From: Ogataea parapolymorpha DL-1 | Taxonomy: Eukaryota; Ascomycota; Pichiomycetes; Pichiales; Pichiaceae | Length of the DNA stretch: 64,000 nt | Assembly (NCBI RefSeq): GCF_000187245.1 | Contig: NC_027861.1 | Coordinates: forward strand, 1,426,001-1,490,000 | Reading direction: 5' to 3' | Translations under genes and position numbers: made by a program | Shown here: in pieces, positions 8,554 through 17,408 of the stretch | How the letters are laid out: the number at the start of each line of letters is the position of its first letter | Position numbering within the stretch: the stretch's first letter is position 1 | Notes under the pieces: model-generated | The model's database searches: none | What the model was told of the DNA's origin: nothing | What the model saw: only the letters and a program-made list of their open reading frames with translations

Positions 8554-9678
8554 ATGAGTCTTACTTTCAACCAGCCCGGCAACTTCACGTGCAATTCGTG
8601 CCAGATTCGTCTGCCCACGGCAGACGTCCAGAGAATCCACATGAAGACCGAATGGCACAGATACAACCTCAAGAGACGGGTGGCTGGACTCGGTCCGATC
8701 GATTCTGTTGTCTTCCAGTCTAAGGTTGCTCTCCAGCAGCGCCAGGAGGCGATCAACAGCGACCAGGACGAATTTGGATTCCATATTCATCGAAGGCACC
8801 GCACTGGCCGTCGCCAGCCGACGAAAAAGGACCTGAAGAGACGGACTCGAAGAGATATACTGGCAAATAGCAGCGTCGATCGACGCGCGCAATCGCCGGC
8901 CGCATCAGTGGTCTCGAGAGCAAGTGAGTTCTCTCTTGGATCGATCCACAGCGAGGCACAGTCCGAATGCACTATTGATGATCTCATTTCCGAGCCGACG
9001 GTGAGCGATTATGACTATTTGAGCCCGGCTTCAGATTCGGAAACGAGCGATTCTGAAACCGACTACACGGAAGAGGAGCAGGAGGAAGAGCCTGTAGTTT
9101 TGACCAACTGTTTCTACTGCAGCGTCCAGAGCACTGATGAAGAGGCCAACGTGGCTCACATGTTCACTGCTCACGGTTTATTCATTCCTGAACAGGATCA
9201 CCTTGCTGATCTTAGTGGTCTACTGCAATATCTTGGAGATAAAGCAATAATTGATAAAGAGTGTCTGAAGTGCAGATTTGTGGGAAAAAACCTGGTCAGC
9301 ATACGACAGCATCTCCAGAGCAAAGGCCATTGCGTCATCCCGTACGAAACGCGTGCAGAGAGACAGGTGATAGAGAGATTTTATGACTTTGATGAAAGTG
9401 ACTACACGACAGTGAAAGTGCTGCCAAGTGGAATAGAATTGCCAGATGGACGCATATTGGGGAGCCGCTCGTTTGCTCGCTACTACAGACAAAACTTTCC
9501 TCGGCGTGACCGAGAAGTCGGCGACGGAGAACGAACCATGTCTTTGGTGGTTAAAGATCGCGAATTCCATGCTCCTAGCTACCATCGTCCAGTGGTTGAG
9601 GCGCAGCGGGAAAAACTTAGTCTGCGACAGCTGCGCAAGGGAAACAATTTAGCGCATTTCAGGGACCCTTTGAATTGA
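8554..9678 (+). CDS. REI1: Rei1/Reh1-type zinc-finger factor for cytoplasmic 60S maturation
   Basis: This is a 374-residue protein with three C2H2-type fingers: FTCNSCQIRLPTADVQRIHM near the N-terminus, NCFYCSVQS...HMFTAHG in the middle, and CLKCRFVGKNLVSIRQHLQS...H after it. An acidic linker (about 140-180) lies before the middle finger. The family start is MSLTF, so the ATG at 8554 is preferred to the one at 8521, which is just 2 bases after the TSR1 stop. Rei1 acts in the cytoplasm after Drg1/Afg2 to recycle Arx1 and Alb1 from pre-60S and probes the exit tunnel; Reh1 is its paralog in S. cerevisiae. I cannot tell the two apart here. Confidence 0.9.
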   Translation: MSLTFNQPGNFTCNSCQIRLPTADVQRIHMKTEWHRYNLKRRVAGLGPIDSVVFQSKVALQQRQEAINSDQDEFGFHIHRRHRTGRRQPTKKDLKRRTRRDILANSSVDRRAQSPAASVVSRASEFSLGSIHSEAQSECTIDDLISEPTVSDYDYLSPASDSETSDSETDYTEEEQEEEPVVLTNCFYCSVQSTDEEANVAHMFTAHGLFIPEQDHLADLSGLLQYLGDKAIIDKECLKCRFVGKNLVSIRQHLQSKGHCVIPYETRAERQVIERFYDFDESDYTTVKVLPSGIELPDGRILGSRSFARYYRQNFPRRDREVGDGERTMSLVVKDREFHAPSYHRPVVEAQREKLSLRQLRKGNNLAHFRDPLN

Positions 9679-9689
9679 GGTATATACAT

Positions 9690-11988
9690 CTATTTGTTAT
9701 TCTTCAGTCTTCCGGAAAACTTGGTAATGTAGTCCATTTTCTTTGGCGCGTGCACGGTGGTGGCCTCTTCGTTGACCAAATTCGAAAGATCGGTACCCGA
9801 GTCTTTGATTATGAGCTGGTTGCTGAAGTTCGAGTTGATATCGAACGACTGGCTGGATTTCAGGTTGTTGAGTCTTTTCTGAGATCCGTCAAAATAGCCC
9901 AGCAACTCTGCGTCGTCTCGCGACGGCTTCTCGTCGTGGTCGTCCTCGAATTGGAGATGGACGATCGGAGTGATCGAATTGAGTCTATTTTGCAAGGTTC
10001 GGAATGAGTTGGACTGAGGTAGCAGCATCAGCAGTCCGTACAGGCACTTGAACAAATATTTATTCTTCTGCGGGTTGAGTAGGTCCAGTCGGAGACGTGC
10101 AAACACTGGCGATTCGAGAAGCTGGATCAGCAGATCAAGCTGGATGAGCAGGTTTAGCGAGACCTCGTAGTTGGCCAAATCAAGCACGATCTTGTAGCTG
10201 AGTTTGTAGTTGGAGGTCAGAAGCGTCAGACACAGCACAGAGGCAGAATTCAAGGACCAGCACTTGAACAGCGTTTTGAACAGATCGAAGTCGTCTCCGC
10301 GAATCAGCTTTTGGCGCAGAGCCGTCAGTTCGGGAGCTATGATGAGGTTGTTGTTGAGAATCTGGATCATAATGGATAGAAAGCCGAGGTTTGACTCCTC
10401 CTCGCTCAAAACCTTGGACAGCGATTTGTAGATCCGCTCAGCATCGAGGGACTTACACACGGTCCTGATGATAAAATCTGCGCGTGTGTCCAGCAGTTTA
10501 CGGTCGCGTTTGAACAGATTTAGCAGATCCACCATGAACGACTGGAAATATCTGTCGTCGGTCTGGTTGGAGATCTTGGACAGCAGTTCGAGATCCTTAT
10601 TAATGACCTTGTCCGATTGGTCATTCATGGCTTTCAGCAGAGTGACAAAGGTGTTGTCTGAATGCTCAAGGAACTTGATTGGATCCTTTTCGTGCAGCAT
10701 GATCAGCCAGTCAAGAGAGGCAAGTCGCGTGCTTTCTTTCTCGTTCAGAAACTGCAGTGTCAGTTGGTTCACAATGAGCGTGTAATTTATGTCGTAATGG
10801 TTGTTGGCTGCCAGCTCCATCAGCTTCGAGTTGAGAAGAACGGAAATATCTCGGAGCTGTTTGTTGGAATGGGAGATGGTGGAGAGCAGCACAGCGAGCA
10901 ATTTGGCCATGAACACAATGAACGACTCTGGAGAAATTTCCAACAGAGCCACCAGCCACTGCAGAGCAACTAGCTGGATCAATTCTTCCGTCGAGTCGAG
11001 CGAGGTGATGAGCAGATCGATGATCTTTGGATAATCAATGACAATGTCCTGGCCAGGAATATACAGGTCCTTTTCCTTGCTGTCGTCTGCCTTTTCCTGA
11101 GAAACCATTTTCTTGATTTCGGACACTTTTTGGATCTCATGGAGCAGCAGTTTGAGGAAGTTTTCCGTCACCACGCGAACGTCTTCCAACGTGGCACTGA
11201 GGTAAGACAAAAGTGCATCCAGGAACGAAGGTAGATAGGAGATCAGGTTCAGGCCCGGAATCGAGTCCAGGAGTCGGAGCCACGAAACAAGAAACATTCT
11301 CGTGTAGGGGTTCGTTGCGTACATGCGTTCTTTCAACAACGGGATGAATTTCTCCAGCGAGAACGCCTTTGGCAGCTGTGGCTCGTAAACCTGCAATGTT
11401 TTCCCTTTCTGATCTACCACCTTAGCGGACGGCGGCTCCACAGGTTTCGCAAGCACGGACACATACGTAGCGGCCTTTTCACTGGTGATATCCTTGATGA
11501 GTCTGTCCAATATATCTGCTGCGTTCTTCACGCTCATCTCCACATCTGCCACCAATTTGCACAAGACGTCAAATATTTCATTGAAGTATACCAGAATTTC
11601 CCCCTTGGCCACTTTGGCAATGTTGTAAAGTGCCTCGCACGCAAAGTAGCGCACCATGGAGTCCTGATCTCCAAAGCAGGCAAGGACAGGATGCATGATG
11701 CTTTCCAAGTATTTTGGAACTTCATTCTGGCCCAAAGCAATAGCAACAGCCGCCAGGCCAATCAGACCTCCATATCTAGCGTTTGGCTGGTGCACGGCAT
11801 ACGCATACTCGTTTCTCAGTTGTTTAATGATGTTGACAATCTTTTCTGTATCGCCCGTGCTTAGTGAATCGCGCACCACGCGTTCCAACTCCAGGGCCGC
11901 CGCCTTCCGCTTGTCGTATATCCTGTCGTTGAGGCCGCGCTTTATCGATTTGTCTAACGTTAGAATTCGCAAAGGAGTACGTACCCAT
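9690..11988 (-). CDS. VAC14: Vac14, scaffold of the Fab1-Fig4 PI(3,5)P2 complex (two exons)
   Basis: The main exon (9690-11953) encodes almost the whole 755-residue HEAT-repeat protein, including LACFGDQDSMVRYFACEALY, AKGEILVYFNEIFDVLCKLV and the Fig4-binding C-terminal region (LLIQLDLLIQLLESPVF). The long frame has no upstream ATG; it opens only at a TTG. A four-base exon 1 (11985-11988, ATGG) joined across a 31-nt intron gives MDKSIKRGLNDRIYDKRKAA, which matches the family start MEKSIAKGLSDKLYEKRKAA. Vac14 controls vacuolar lipid PI(3,5)P2 levels. S. cerevisiae Vac14 is 880 residues. The stop codon is 11 bp from the convergent REI1 stop. Confidence 0.93.
11954..11984 (-). other. Predicted 31-nt intron of VAC14
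   Basis: On the minus strand the intron begins GTACGT (11984) and ends TTCTAACGTTAG (G at 11954). Branch point CTAAC is followed directly by GTTAG. The upstream exon is just ATGG. Removing the intron restores an ATG start in the conserved frame. Confidence 0.75.
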
Positions 11989-12298
11989 AAAATATAATAA
12001 GGTAATTTTTTTAGCAGTAAATAATAATAATGTGGTACAAGCTAATAGGAAAGGAAGAGATTTGATGGACAAAGTTTCTGCTGCAAGAAGATCAGAAGAG
12101 GTCGTATTCGAGCAGTTGAAAGCCTACACAAACTGAAAACCTAGTGTCTTGCTCCCAATAGGCCATCCACGTAGAATATTGTACAGCAATTCACTGTCTA
12201 GAGTGCGATCACTCCGTCCAGTCGATGACATCCACTTTCTCAAGCTCCATACACAATTCAACAATCTGTTCATTACTTTACTTTATACAGGGAGATAA

Positions 12299-12598
12299 TC
12301 ATTTCTGCAACTTTTGGAGTCTATTCGTTAGTATAGCACGTTCCAACACTTACATCTCAACAATCTTGATATTGGTATCCAGGAAACGGTTCAGACAGTC
12401 GTTCATGCAGTTGGCCTCGTAGTTGCTCAAGTTCCCGTTGTCGATCGTAGAAACGCATTTTTTGAAGCATTTGTCGGTAAAACTGGTCACAGAGCTCTGA
12501 ATCTTCATTTTGGAGGACTCCTGCTGAATGAAGGCAGCCACCTCTTGCCTGGAAGGCTCGTCTAACTGTTGAAGAAGCTTTGGATCTATTTCACTCAT
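12299..12598 (-). CDS. TIM8: Tim8, small TIM chaperone of the mitochondrial intermembrane space (two exons)
   Basis: The 88-residue spliced protein has the twin Cx3C motifs CFKKC and CMNDC spaced as in small TIM proteins, and the family ending NRFLDTNIKIVEI. Exon 1 is 12354-12598 and exon 2 is 12299-12320. Unspliced, the frame stops at once after VEM; spliced, it ends VEILQKLQK, aligning with the yeast Tim8 tail VNGLQNTR and giving the family length of 87-88. Tim8 pairs with Tim13 as a 70-kDa hexamer that guides Tim23 and other membrane proteins to TIM22. Confidence 0.92.
12321..12353 (-). other. Predicted 33-nt intron of TIM8
   Basis: On the minus strand the intron begins GTAAGT (12353) and ends TATACTAACGAATAG (G at 12321). 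It contains a perfect TACTAAC branch point six bases before the acceptor. It interrupts the isoleucine codon after VE, seven codons before the stop. Confidence 0.85.
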
Positions 12599-12627
12599 TG
12601 AAAAAAATTAAACCTTTTTTCGAGTGT

Positions 12628-13257
12628 TCACCGTTTTTTCAACTGTTCCAGCTCAAAATTATTCTCCCTGGCTTTTTCATATAAAAGACGCTCTGTGCGG
12701 TCTCCATGCTTCTCCTTGGAGTCCTTCTTGTAGGCATAGTCCATTTTGATGGGCCGGTTCATGATTATCTTGCCATTCATCTCCTTGATAGCCTCGTCGC
12801 TGGACTCGAAGTCTGTGTAGTATATGAATGCATGGTTGCTCTTTTCTCCAGGAACGACCTGCGGCGGCTTACGGAACGTTCCGAAATTAGCAAAAGTAGC
12901 ACTGATACTTCCAGAATCCACCAGTTTGTCCAAATTACCAACGTAGACCACCGGCCCTATATCTTCGTCTAACTCGGGAGTCTCTGTCTGGCCCCCAATC
13001 AGCTTCTTCACGCGCAGCACCTTGTCGTAGAGACTAAGCCCTGAGCATATATTGAGCACGTATTCACAGTCCTTGACATTGAAGAATTCAACAAACCCGT
13101 AGCCCTGGTGTCTGCGTAACACCTTATCTTTCGGCAGACGAATGCTCTTGACAGGCGCAAATTGAACAAAGAGCTCGTACAGGAGTGTCTCGTCGACTTT
13201 GGGGTCTAGGTTTCCCAAATAGAGCGAGACCTCTTTATCGTTCTGTTTAGCGTCCAT
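12628..13257 (-). CDS. HSH49: Hsh49, SF3b subunit of U2 snRNP (SF3B4)
   Basis: This is a 209-residue protein made of two RRMs. RRM1 (about 10-87) has RNP2-like LYLGNL and RNP1-like GYGFVEF. RRM2 (about 105-180) has VVYVGNL and HAFIYYTDF. The family linker and the C-terminal MDYAYKKDSKEKHGDRTERLL match yeast Hsh49 and human SF3B4. It binds pre-mRNA near the branch site together with Cus1 (SF3B2). The ATG at 13257 gives family length (213 in S. cerevisiae). It lies 29 bp from the TIM8 start, on the same strand. Confidence 0.93.
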   Translation of the reverse strand: MDAKQNDKEVSLYLGNLDPKVDETLLYELFVQFAPVKSIRLPKDKVLRRHQGYGFVEFFNVKDCEYVLNICSGLSLYDKVLRVKKLIGGQTETPELDEDIGPVVYVGNLDKLVDSGSISATFANFGTFRKPPQVVPGEKSNHAFIYYTDFESSDEAIKEMNGKIIMNRPIKMDYAYKKDSKEKHGDRTERLLYEKARENNFELEQLKKR

Positions 13258-13540
13258 AGATAAATATTTTCGACGCGACGAATTTTAACTATGAGGGATA
13301 TATACATACAGGATACTTGATGAGCTGAAAACTAAGGTTCGAATGCTTGGTGTCCTTTTGCATTCATTAGCATATACAGGCATTGACTTGAATCGTTAGA
13401 ATAATGAGCAAACGGGGTCTATTCATAGCTTGTTTGGCCACAATTGCCTGTGCATTTGAACCCCAAATCTGATTATGGCAGCCATCCATTTAACTCGCCG
13501 TTGATACAATACAGTCCAGCTGTGTTAACATGGTATATCC

Positions 13541-13577
13541 AAAATGTTCACCAAATGTTCACCAAAATGTTCACCAA
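13541..13577 (+). repeat. Three tandem copies of a 11-13-bp unit in the HSH49/CENP-K promoter
   Basis: The unit AATGTTCACC appears three times back to back, separated by one or two extra A bases, 15 bp upstream of the ATG at 13592. Each copy contains an ATG. The first and third are in frame with the CENP-K-like gene, so a slightly longer product (start 13544) is possible. The rest of the 334-bp intergenic interval (13258-13591) shows nothing else I recognise. Confidence 0.6.
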
Positions 13578-13591
13578 AATATTTATTTCTC

Positions 13592-14362
13592 ATGTCTGAC
13601 ATTGAGCTGACACCCGAGTACGACACAACATACAAAAAAAACCTGGAGAGCCAAATAGCGCTCAAAAAACGGCTACTCAAGGCTGCCGAGAAGCAGCTGG
13701 AGATGTTCAGACAGCAGAACACGAGCGACTCGTCAAAAGTGTCTCAGATCGCGTTGACTGACACGCTAGCCAAGGTCCCGTTCCGTCCACCGCGGAACGA
13801 CCTGATCGGGCTTTCACTGGCGCAAAATAATCTGAGCACACAATTGGAAGCCATCAACAAGACGCTCGCACAAATGGCCAGCTCCAATAAAGAGCTTCAG
13901 AGCCGCGCAGACGACATGGCAAACACTAATGTCGTGTTTGATATTCTAAAGACTGAACTAGAGGAGCGCATACAGCAAGAGATGGACAAGAAACAACAGC
14001 TGTTGAGCCACACAGTTGGAGACGACATTAAAGACGCGTATCTACAGAAACAGGCAAAATTGGTCGACAGATCTACCAAACTAATCGAGATATCGAAAAA
14101 ACTAATCGTGGACTATATCCTACGGAAAGAATTCGAGGCACTATTCACGGAAGAAGAGCTGGACGAGAGAAAACAAAAATTTCTCAAACTGCTGGAAATT
14201 CTGCTCAACAACTCCATCACAAGCACCGGCAACTCGAAACTGCTGGAGGTGGACAATAAAGACGACCCGCTCATTCGATACCTCATTCTCAACAATATCA
14301 TAGTTGCCGACCCGAAGAATCCAAACAAGATCAAGCTCCGCGATCTCGCCACAAACCTCTAA
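13592..14362 (+). CDS. Coiled-coil kinetochore protein, CENP-K/Mcm22/Sim4-like
   Basis: This 256-residue protein is mostly helical and coiled coil (heptad-like stretches at about 10-45, 75-120 and 135-175). Its C-terminus (DPLIRYLILNNIIVADPKNP then NKIKLRDLA) resembles the CENP-K ending, in which a short block before a DPxNPxxIRL motif closes the protein. CENP-K (Mcm22 in budding yeast, Sim4 in fission yeast) is part of the inner-kinetochore CENP-HIKM (Ctf3) complex. Overall identity is low, so the call leans on length and the C-terminal motif. The start MSDIELTPEYD is preferred over the upstream ATG in the repeat. Confidence 0.5.
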   Translation: MSDIELTPEYDTTYKKNLESQIALKKRLLKAAEKQLEMFRQQNTSDSSKVSQIALTDTLAKVPFRPPRNDLIGLSLAQNNLSTQLEAINKTLAQMASSNKELQSRADDMANTNVVFDILKTELEERIQQEMDKKQQLLSHTVGDDIKDAYLQKQAKLVDRSTKLIEISKKLIVDYILRKEFEALFTEEELDERKQKFLKLLEILLNNSITSTGNSKLLEVDNKDDPLIRYLILNNIIVADPKNPNKIKLRDLATNL

Positions 14363-14392
14363 AAGAAAAACATGTATATTATCCTATGTCGA

Positions 14393-16042
14393 CTAGCTCA
14401 TAAAGTAGAGTCTGCGGAGAATCGAAGCACAGCCGTAAATGTAACCAATTTCTCTATCATTTAGATCTTTATTCGCAGTGCTGAAACACGTGATCAGACA
14501 GCCTCCAGACTTGTGGTACAGCTGCAACGTCTCATCGCGGTTCTTTGCCGAGGCTCGCTGGCTTTTACTCATTTTGCGTCTCCGAACCAGCTTGGGGGTC
14601 TTGCGGAAGAACGGCATGCAAATTCCCGAGTGATACTTGGCCTTGCTGTCCCTGGAGTCGTAGATGATTCCAAAGTCCGACTTGAACGCCTTGTAATGGA
14701 AGTTGGGCTGGAAAGTGGCCACATTCAAGTTCTCCGGATACCCTTCTCCGCCAAGAAGCTTCATATTGATGTTCTCGTCACTGACTGCTTGTAGCATGTC
14801 TTTGAACTTGTATGTCTCGCTCTCAATTTCGTTCTCCTTGGGGAACAGGTCGGAGTTGATTTTAAATAGCTCCGTGACTCTGATGTTCATCACGTAAACA
14901 CAGTTGAAGCCCAGTCTCTCCATGAGAATGTGCGAGAGCATTTTAGAAGCAGAAACTGCGTTCATGCAACCTAAAAGACTTCTCCAGACATTCAGATCAA
15001 TCAAGTCTCCCAGAGGCGTGCTGTATTTGCTAAATCTCAGATGACTGTGCTGCTGATACCGACTTCCTGACCCGTCCCTCTCGTAGATGGACCCTAACAT
15101 GTCACTGCTAGTGGCCCTGCCATACTTCTTCAGCATGATTTTTGTGTTTTCTGCAGACGTAGGCGAGGTTACAGAGCTGCACTGGACCGTGGTGCTGGTG
15201 TCAGCCACAGAGACATGCACTTCATCTAGATACTCCATGATCTCTGCAGCGATCTGTTGCATGATAGAAATGGTGTTTTCCTCGATTTTCGTCCTTGGAA
15301 AAGCGTCAAAGATGGCAAACGTGCCAATGACATCTTTTGAAGCAGTCGTAAGAGGAACAGCAACATAATACTTGATACCTGGCGGACCCTTGACCAGCGG
15401 ATTGCTGACGGTTCTCCAATCTTGGGAAGCATCGGTCAAGGCAAAGAATCCAGCAGAAAGGATAGCATGAGCGTCGATGGAGACAGTTCTGGCACACTCT
15501 TTGAAACCCAGGTTGTGCTGGAATTTGACAACTTGGTACCTTGTATCGATCAAGCTGATGGAAGCTCCATTGCATTCAAACATGTTCATGGTTTTTGTTA
15601 GCAGTGAATTAAATCTCTGTGTGTTGTCCCAATGGGGCAGGCCCGAGTACGAATCGACAGCTTTTAGTCGTTTCGCCTCGTTGTACGCCTCTGGAGGTCT
15701 CAAAAGCGTGGTGTTTGCATAGCACGATGGACATGGCACGGTGGATAGATTCCATTTACCCTTGCTGTAGGCCTCCAGAAACGTTTCCTTGGTCAAGGGG
15801 ACCGCAAATAAGCACTTGTTCTGCATAGAAATAAGATAGGAATATTCTTGCTGTAGCGCTTGTTGGTAGCCGATATACTGGCTCTTCGAAGACGAGCTCT
15901 TGGGGTTCTCCTTTGTTGGAGAGAGTGCCGATCTGACATTATCGTGTCTTGCTATGTTAGCTTGTGGATACCGCTGCCAAAACTTACCTAGGACTAGCCT
16001 GGTCGAATTTGTTACTGGACGAGTTTCGTTTATAACCAGCAT
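14393..16042 (-). CDS. GAF-domain protein, function unknown (one predicted 36-nt intron)
   Basis: The unspliced frame gives 549 residues; splicing the predicted intron gives 537. The centre holds a GAF domain: PPEAYNEAKRLKAVDSY, then FECNGASISLID, GFFALTDASQDWRTVSNPLV, GPPGIKYYVAVPL and VIGTFAIFDAFPR. This pattern is usual in GAF modules of fungal sensor proteins. No kinase or response-regulator domain follows. There is a CPSC motif before the GAF domain and a basic segment (VRRRKMSKSQRAS) near the C-terminus. I know of no S. cerevisiae counterpart. A small-molecule-binding regulatory role is only an inference from the domain. Confidence 0.75.
   Translation of the reverse strand: MLVINETRPVTNSTRLVLGKFWQRYPQANIARHDNVRSALSPTKENPKSSSSKSQYIGYQQALQQEYSYLISMQNKCLFAVPLTKETFLEAYSKGKWNLSTVPCPSCYANTTLLRPPEAYNEAKRLKAVDSYSGLPHWDNTQRFNSLLTKTMNMFECNGASISLIDTRYQVVKFQHNLGFKECARTVSIDAHAILSAGFFALTDASQDWRTVSNPLVKGPPGIKYYVAVPLTTASKDVIGTFAIFDAFPRTKIEENTISIMQQIAAEIMEYLDEVHVSVADTSTTVQCSSVTSPTSAENTKIMLKKYGRATSSDMLGSIYERDGSGSRYQQHSHLRFSKYSTPLGDLIDLNVWRSLLGCMNAVSASKMLSHILMERLGFNCVYVMNIRVTELFKINSDLFPKENEIESETYKFKDMLQAVSDENINMKLLGGEGYPENLNVATFQPNFHYKAFKSDFGIIYDSRDSKAKYHSGICMPFFRKTPKLVRRRKMSKSQRASAKNRDETLQLYHKSGGCLITCFSTANKDLNDREIGYIYGCASILRRLYFMS
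15952..15987 (-). other. Predicted 36-nt in-frame intron in the GAF-domain gene
   Basis: On the minus strand the intron begins GTAAGT (15987) and ends AAGCTAACATAG (G at 15952). Its length is a multiple of three and it has no stop codon, so retention adds only 12 residues (starting GKFWQRYP). The signals match those of the TIM8 and VAC14 introns. Confidence 0.6.
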
Positions 16043-16178
16043 CCAGCATCTTATAGGCTGAAGACGAAAGCAAAGTGAAGTACGAGATCCAAAAGACCAA
16101 GTAAAAAGCGGATCCGGTTCTATTTTATCCTCAATCTACGCGCTGGAGCAACACGATGCGGCTTTAATTTTTTTCTCA

Positions 16179-16958
16179 TTAGTTGGATTCATCCATCTTA
16201 TCGTCACCCTTGGGTTCTTCTTTGACTGCTTCTAGATTGCTCTCGGCTGGCGCCTGTTCTCTTTCTTGTCTGGCACGTTCCTCTTCCAGCGACAACCTGA
16301 TCGCCAATGCCAGCTCGGGGTCCATGTTGGGGTCGTCGAAGCCAAACTCGTCTCCCATGCCCATGCCTCCAGAAGCGCCCCCCTCTTCCTGGAACAGAGC
16401 AGACCGGTCCACCTGTTCGTACAGAAGGTTAGGGCCAGGAGGCACAGTGACCAGATGCGACGAGTCATTGCTATTGGCCAGCGAAATGAACCTCTCGAGC
16501 TTCTCAGTGTTGATCTGCTGCTCTCCGAAATTGATGAAATCAATAGATATGCCGTTCTTTTTCAGCCGCTTAGCCAGTTTATCCAGATCGGCCTCGTTCT
16601 CCGTGATTGGCGACCCCACGAACACAATCACACGCTGTTTCTGTGCCTTGTTTTGTCGATTTTTCAACGCCAAACACGCCACCTGTATACCGTCCACAAG
16701 CTTGCTCTGTCCCTCTATACGGCTCTGATGCAGTCCACTGAGCACTTTTCCGTACTCTGTGGTGAGGTTGCTGATCACCCGCGGCGACTCCCCAGCCATG
16801 GTCATGAGTCCTACGGTGCTCTCTGGATTGGCGTTGGTTTTGCGTCTGAAAATCAGTTCCACCGTGTCCAACTGTGCCTGGTACCGCGATGTAAGGTAGT
16901 CGCCATTTCTCATATACTCTGAGTTGTCAATGACTATCATACATGCCTCCAAAACCAT
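16179..16958 (-). CDS. RPN10: Rpn10, ubiquitin receptor of the 26S proteasome
   Basis: This is a 259-residue protein. It has a VWA domain (about 1-190) starting MVLEACMIVIDNSEYMRNGD, and a ubiquitin-interacting motif PELALAIRLSLEEE at about 212-225. An acidic, Lys-rich tail (KEEPKGDDKMDESN) follows. It sits at the base-lid junction of the 19S particle and binds polyubiquitin chains. Length and motifs match S. cerevisiae Rpn10 (268 residues). The UIM leucines are partly encoded by CTG, which supports the standard code. Confidence 0.97.
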   Translation of the reverse strand: MVLEACMIVIDNSEYMRNGDYLTSRYQAQLDTVELIFRRKTNANPESTVGLMTMAGESPRVISNLTTEYGKVLSGLHQSRIEGQSKLVDGIQVACLALKNRQNKAQKQRVIVFVGSPITENEADLDKLAKRLKKNGISIDFINFGEQQINTEKLERFISLANSNDSSHLVTVPPGPNLLYEQVDRSALFQEEGGASGGMGMGDEFGFDDPNMDPELALAIRLSLEEERARQEREQAPAESNLEAVKEEPKGDDKMDESN

Positions 16959-17073
16959 TTTGAATACTAGTGTTGGATTCGAGTCGGATTTTTTTCGCCA
17001 CTACGTTTGGTAGTGCAAGGGAAAGAAAAGATAAATAAAATAAACATTGATATAAACATCAATATAACCATCG

Positions 17074-17364
17074 ATGGCTTCTTCAGGGCCGCCCCGGTTA
17101 TCGAAAGTGCACAAGCAGCGGCTGATTCAGCGGTTTAAACGAGAAACCGCGCGCAGAGAACAGCTCCTGCGACAGGCAGGCGACAGACAGGCCGAGGAAA
17201 TCAGCCTCAAGGTGAAAAACAGACTGAACAAGATCCTGCGCAAGTTCTGGGACATCAAGATCCGCAACATCCTGGAGCTCGAGCGCGAGATGCCGCTGGA
17301 CCAGCTGACCCTGCTGAAAGTCCTGCGACAGCTAGAAACTCCGTCATCTGCATCCGCTGTATAA
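17074..17364 (+). CDS. Small helical protein, possible borealin/Nbl1-like subunit
   Basis: This 96-residue protein is rich in Arg, Lys, Gln and Glu. One long amphipathic helix runs from about 10 to 70 and ends in KVKNRLNKILRKFWDIKIRN, followed by a shorter helix. Its size and the pattern of an N-terminal helix followed by a short LNKILRKFW block resemble the borealin N-terminal domain (Nbl1, 73 residues in S. cerevisiae) that binds Sli15 and Bir1 in the chromosomal passenger complex. Similarity is weak and any small coiled-coil protein remains possible. It is convergent with MET5. Confidence 0.35.
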   Translation: MASSGPPRLSKVHKQRLIQRFKRETARREQLLRQAGDRQAEEISLKVKNRLNKILRKFWDIKIRNILELEREMPLDQLTLLKVLRQLETPSSASAV

Positions 17365-17408
17365 TATTTACCGCATCCAATTTCTGAATATATATCTAAT
17401 AATTTATC

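Noticed and set aside
13336..13346. GGTTCGAATGC, resembling a tRNA B box
   Set aside because: Flanking bases cannot form a T stem or acceptor stem, and there is no matching A box.
13541..13577. Short tandem repeat considered as a CRISPR-like or centromeric array
   Set aside because: Only three 11-13-bp units without spacers; a simple local duplication.
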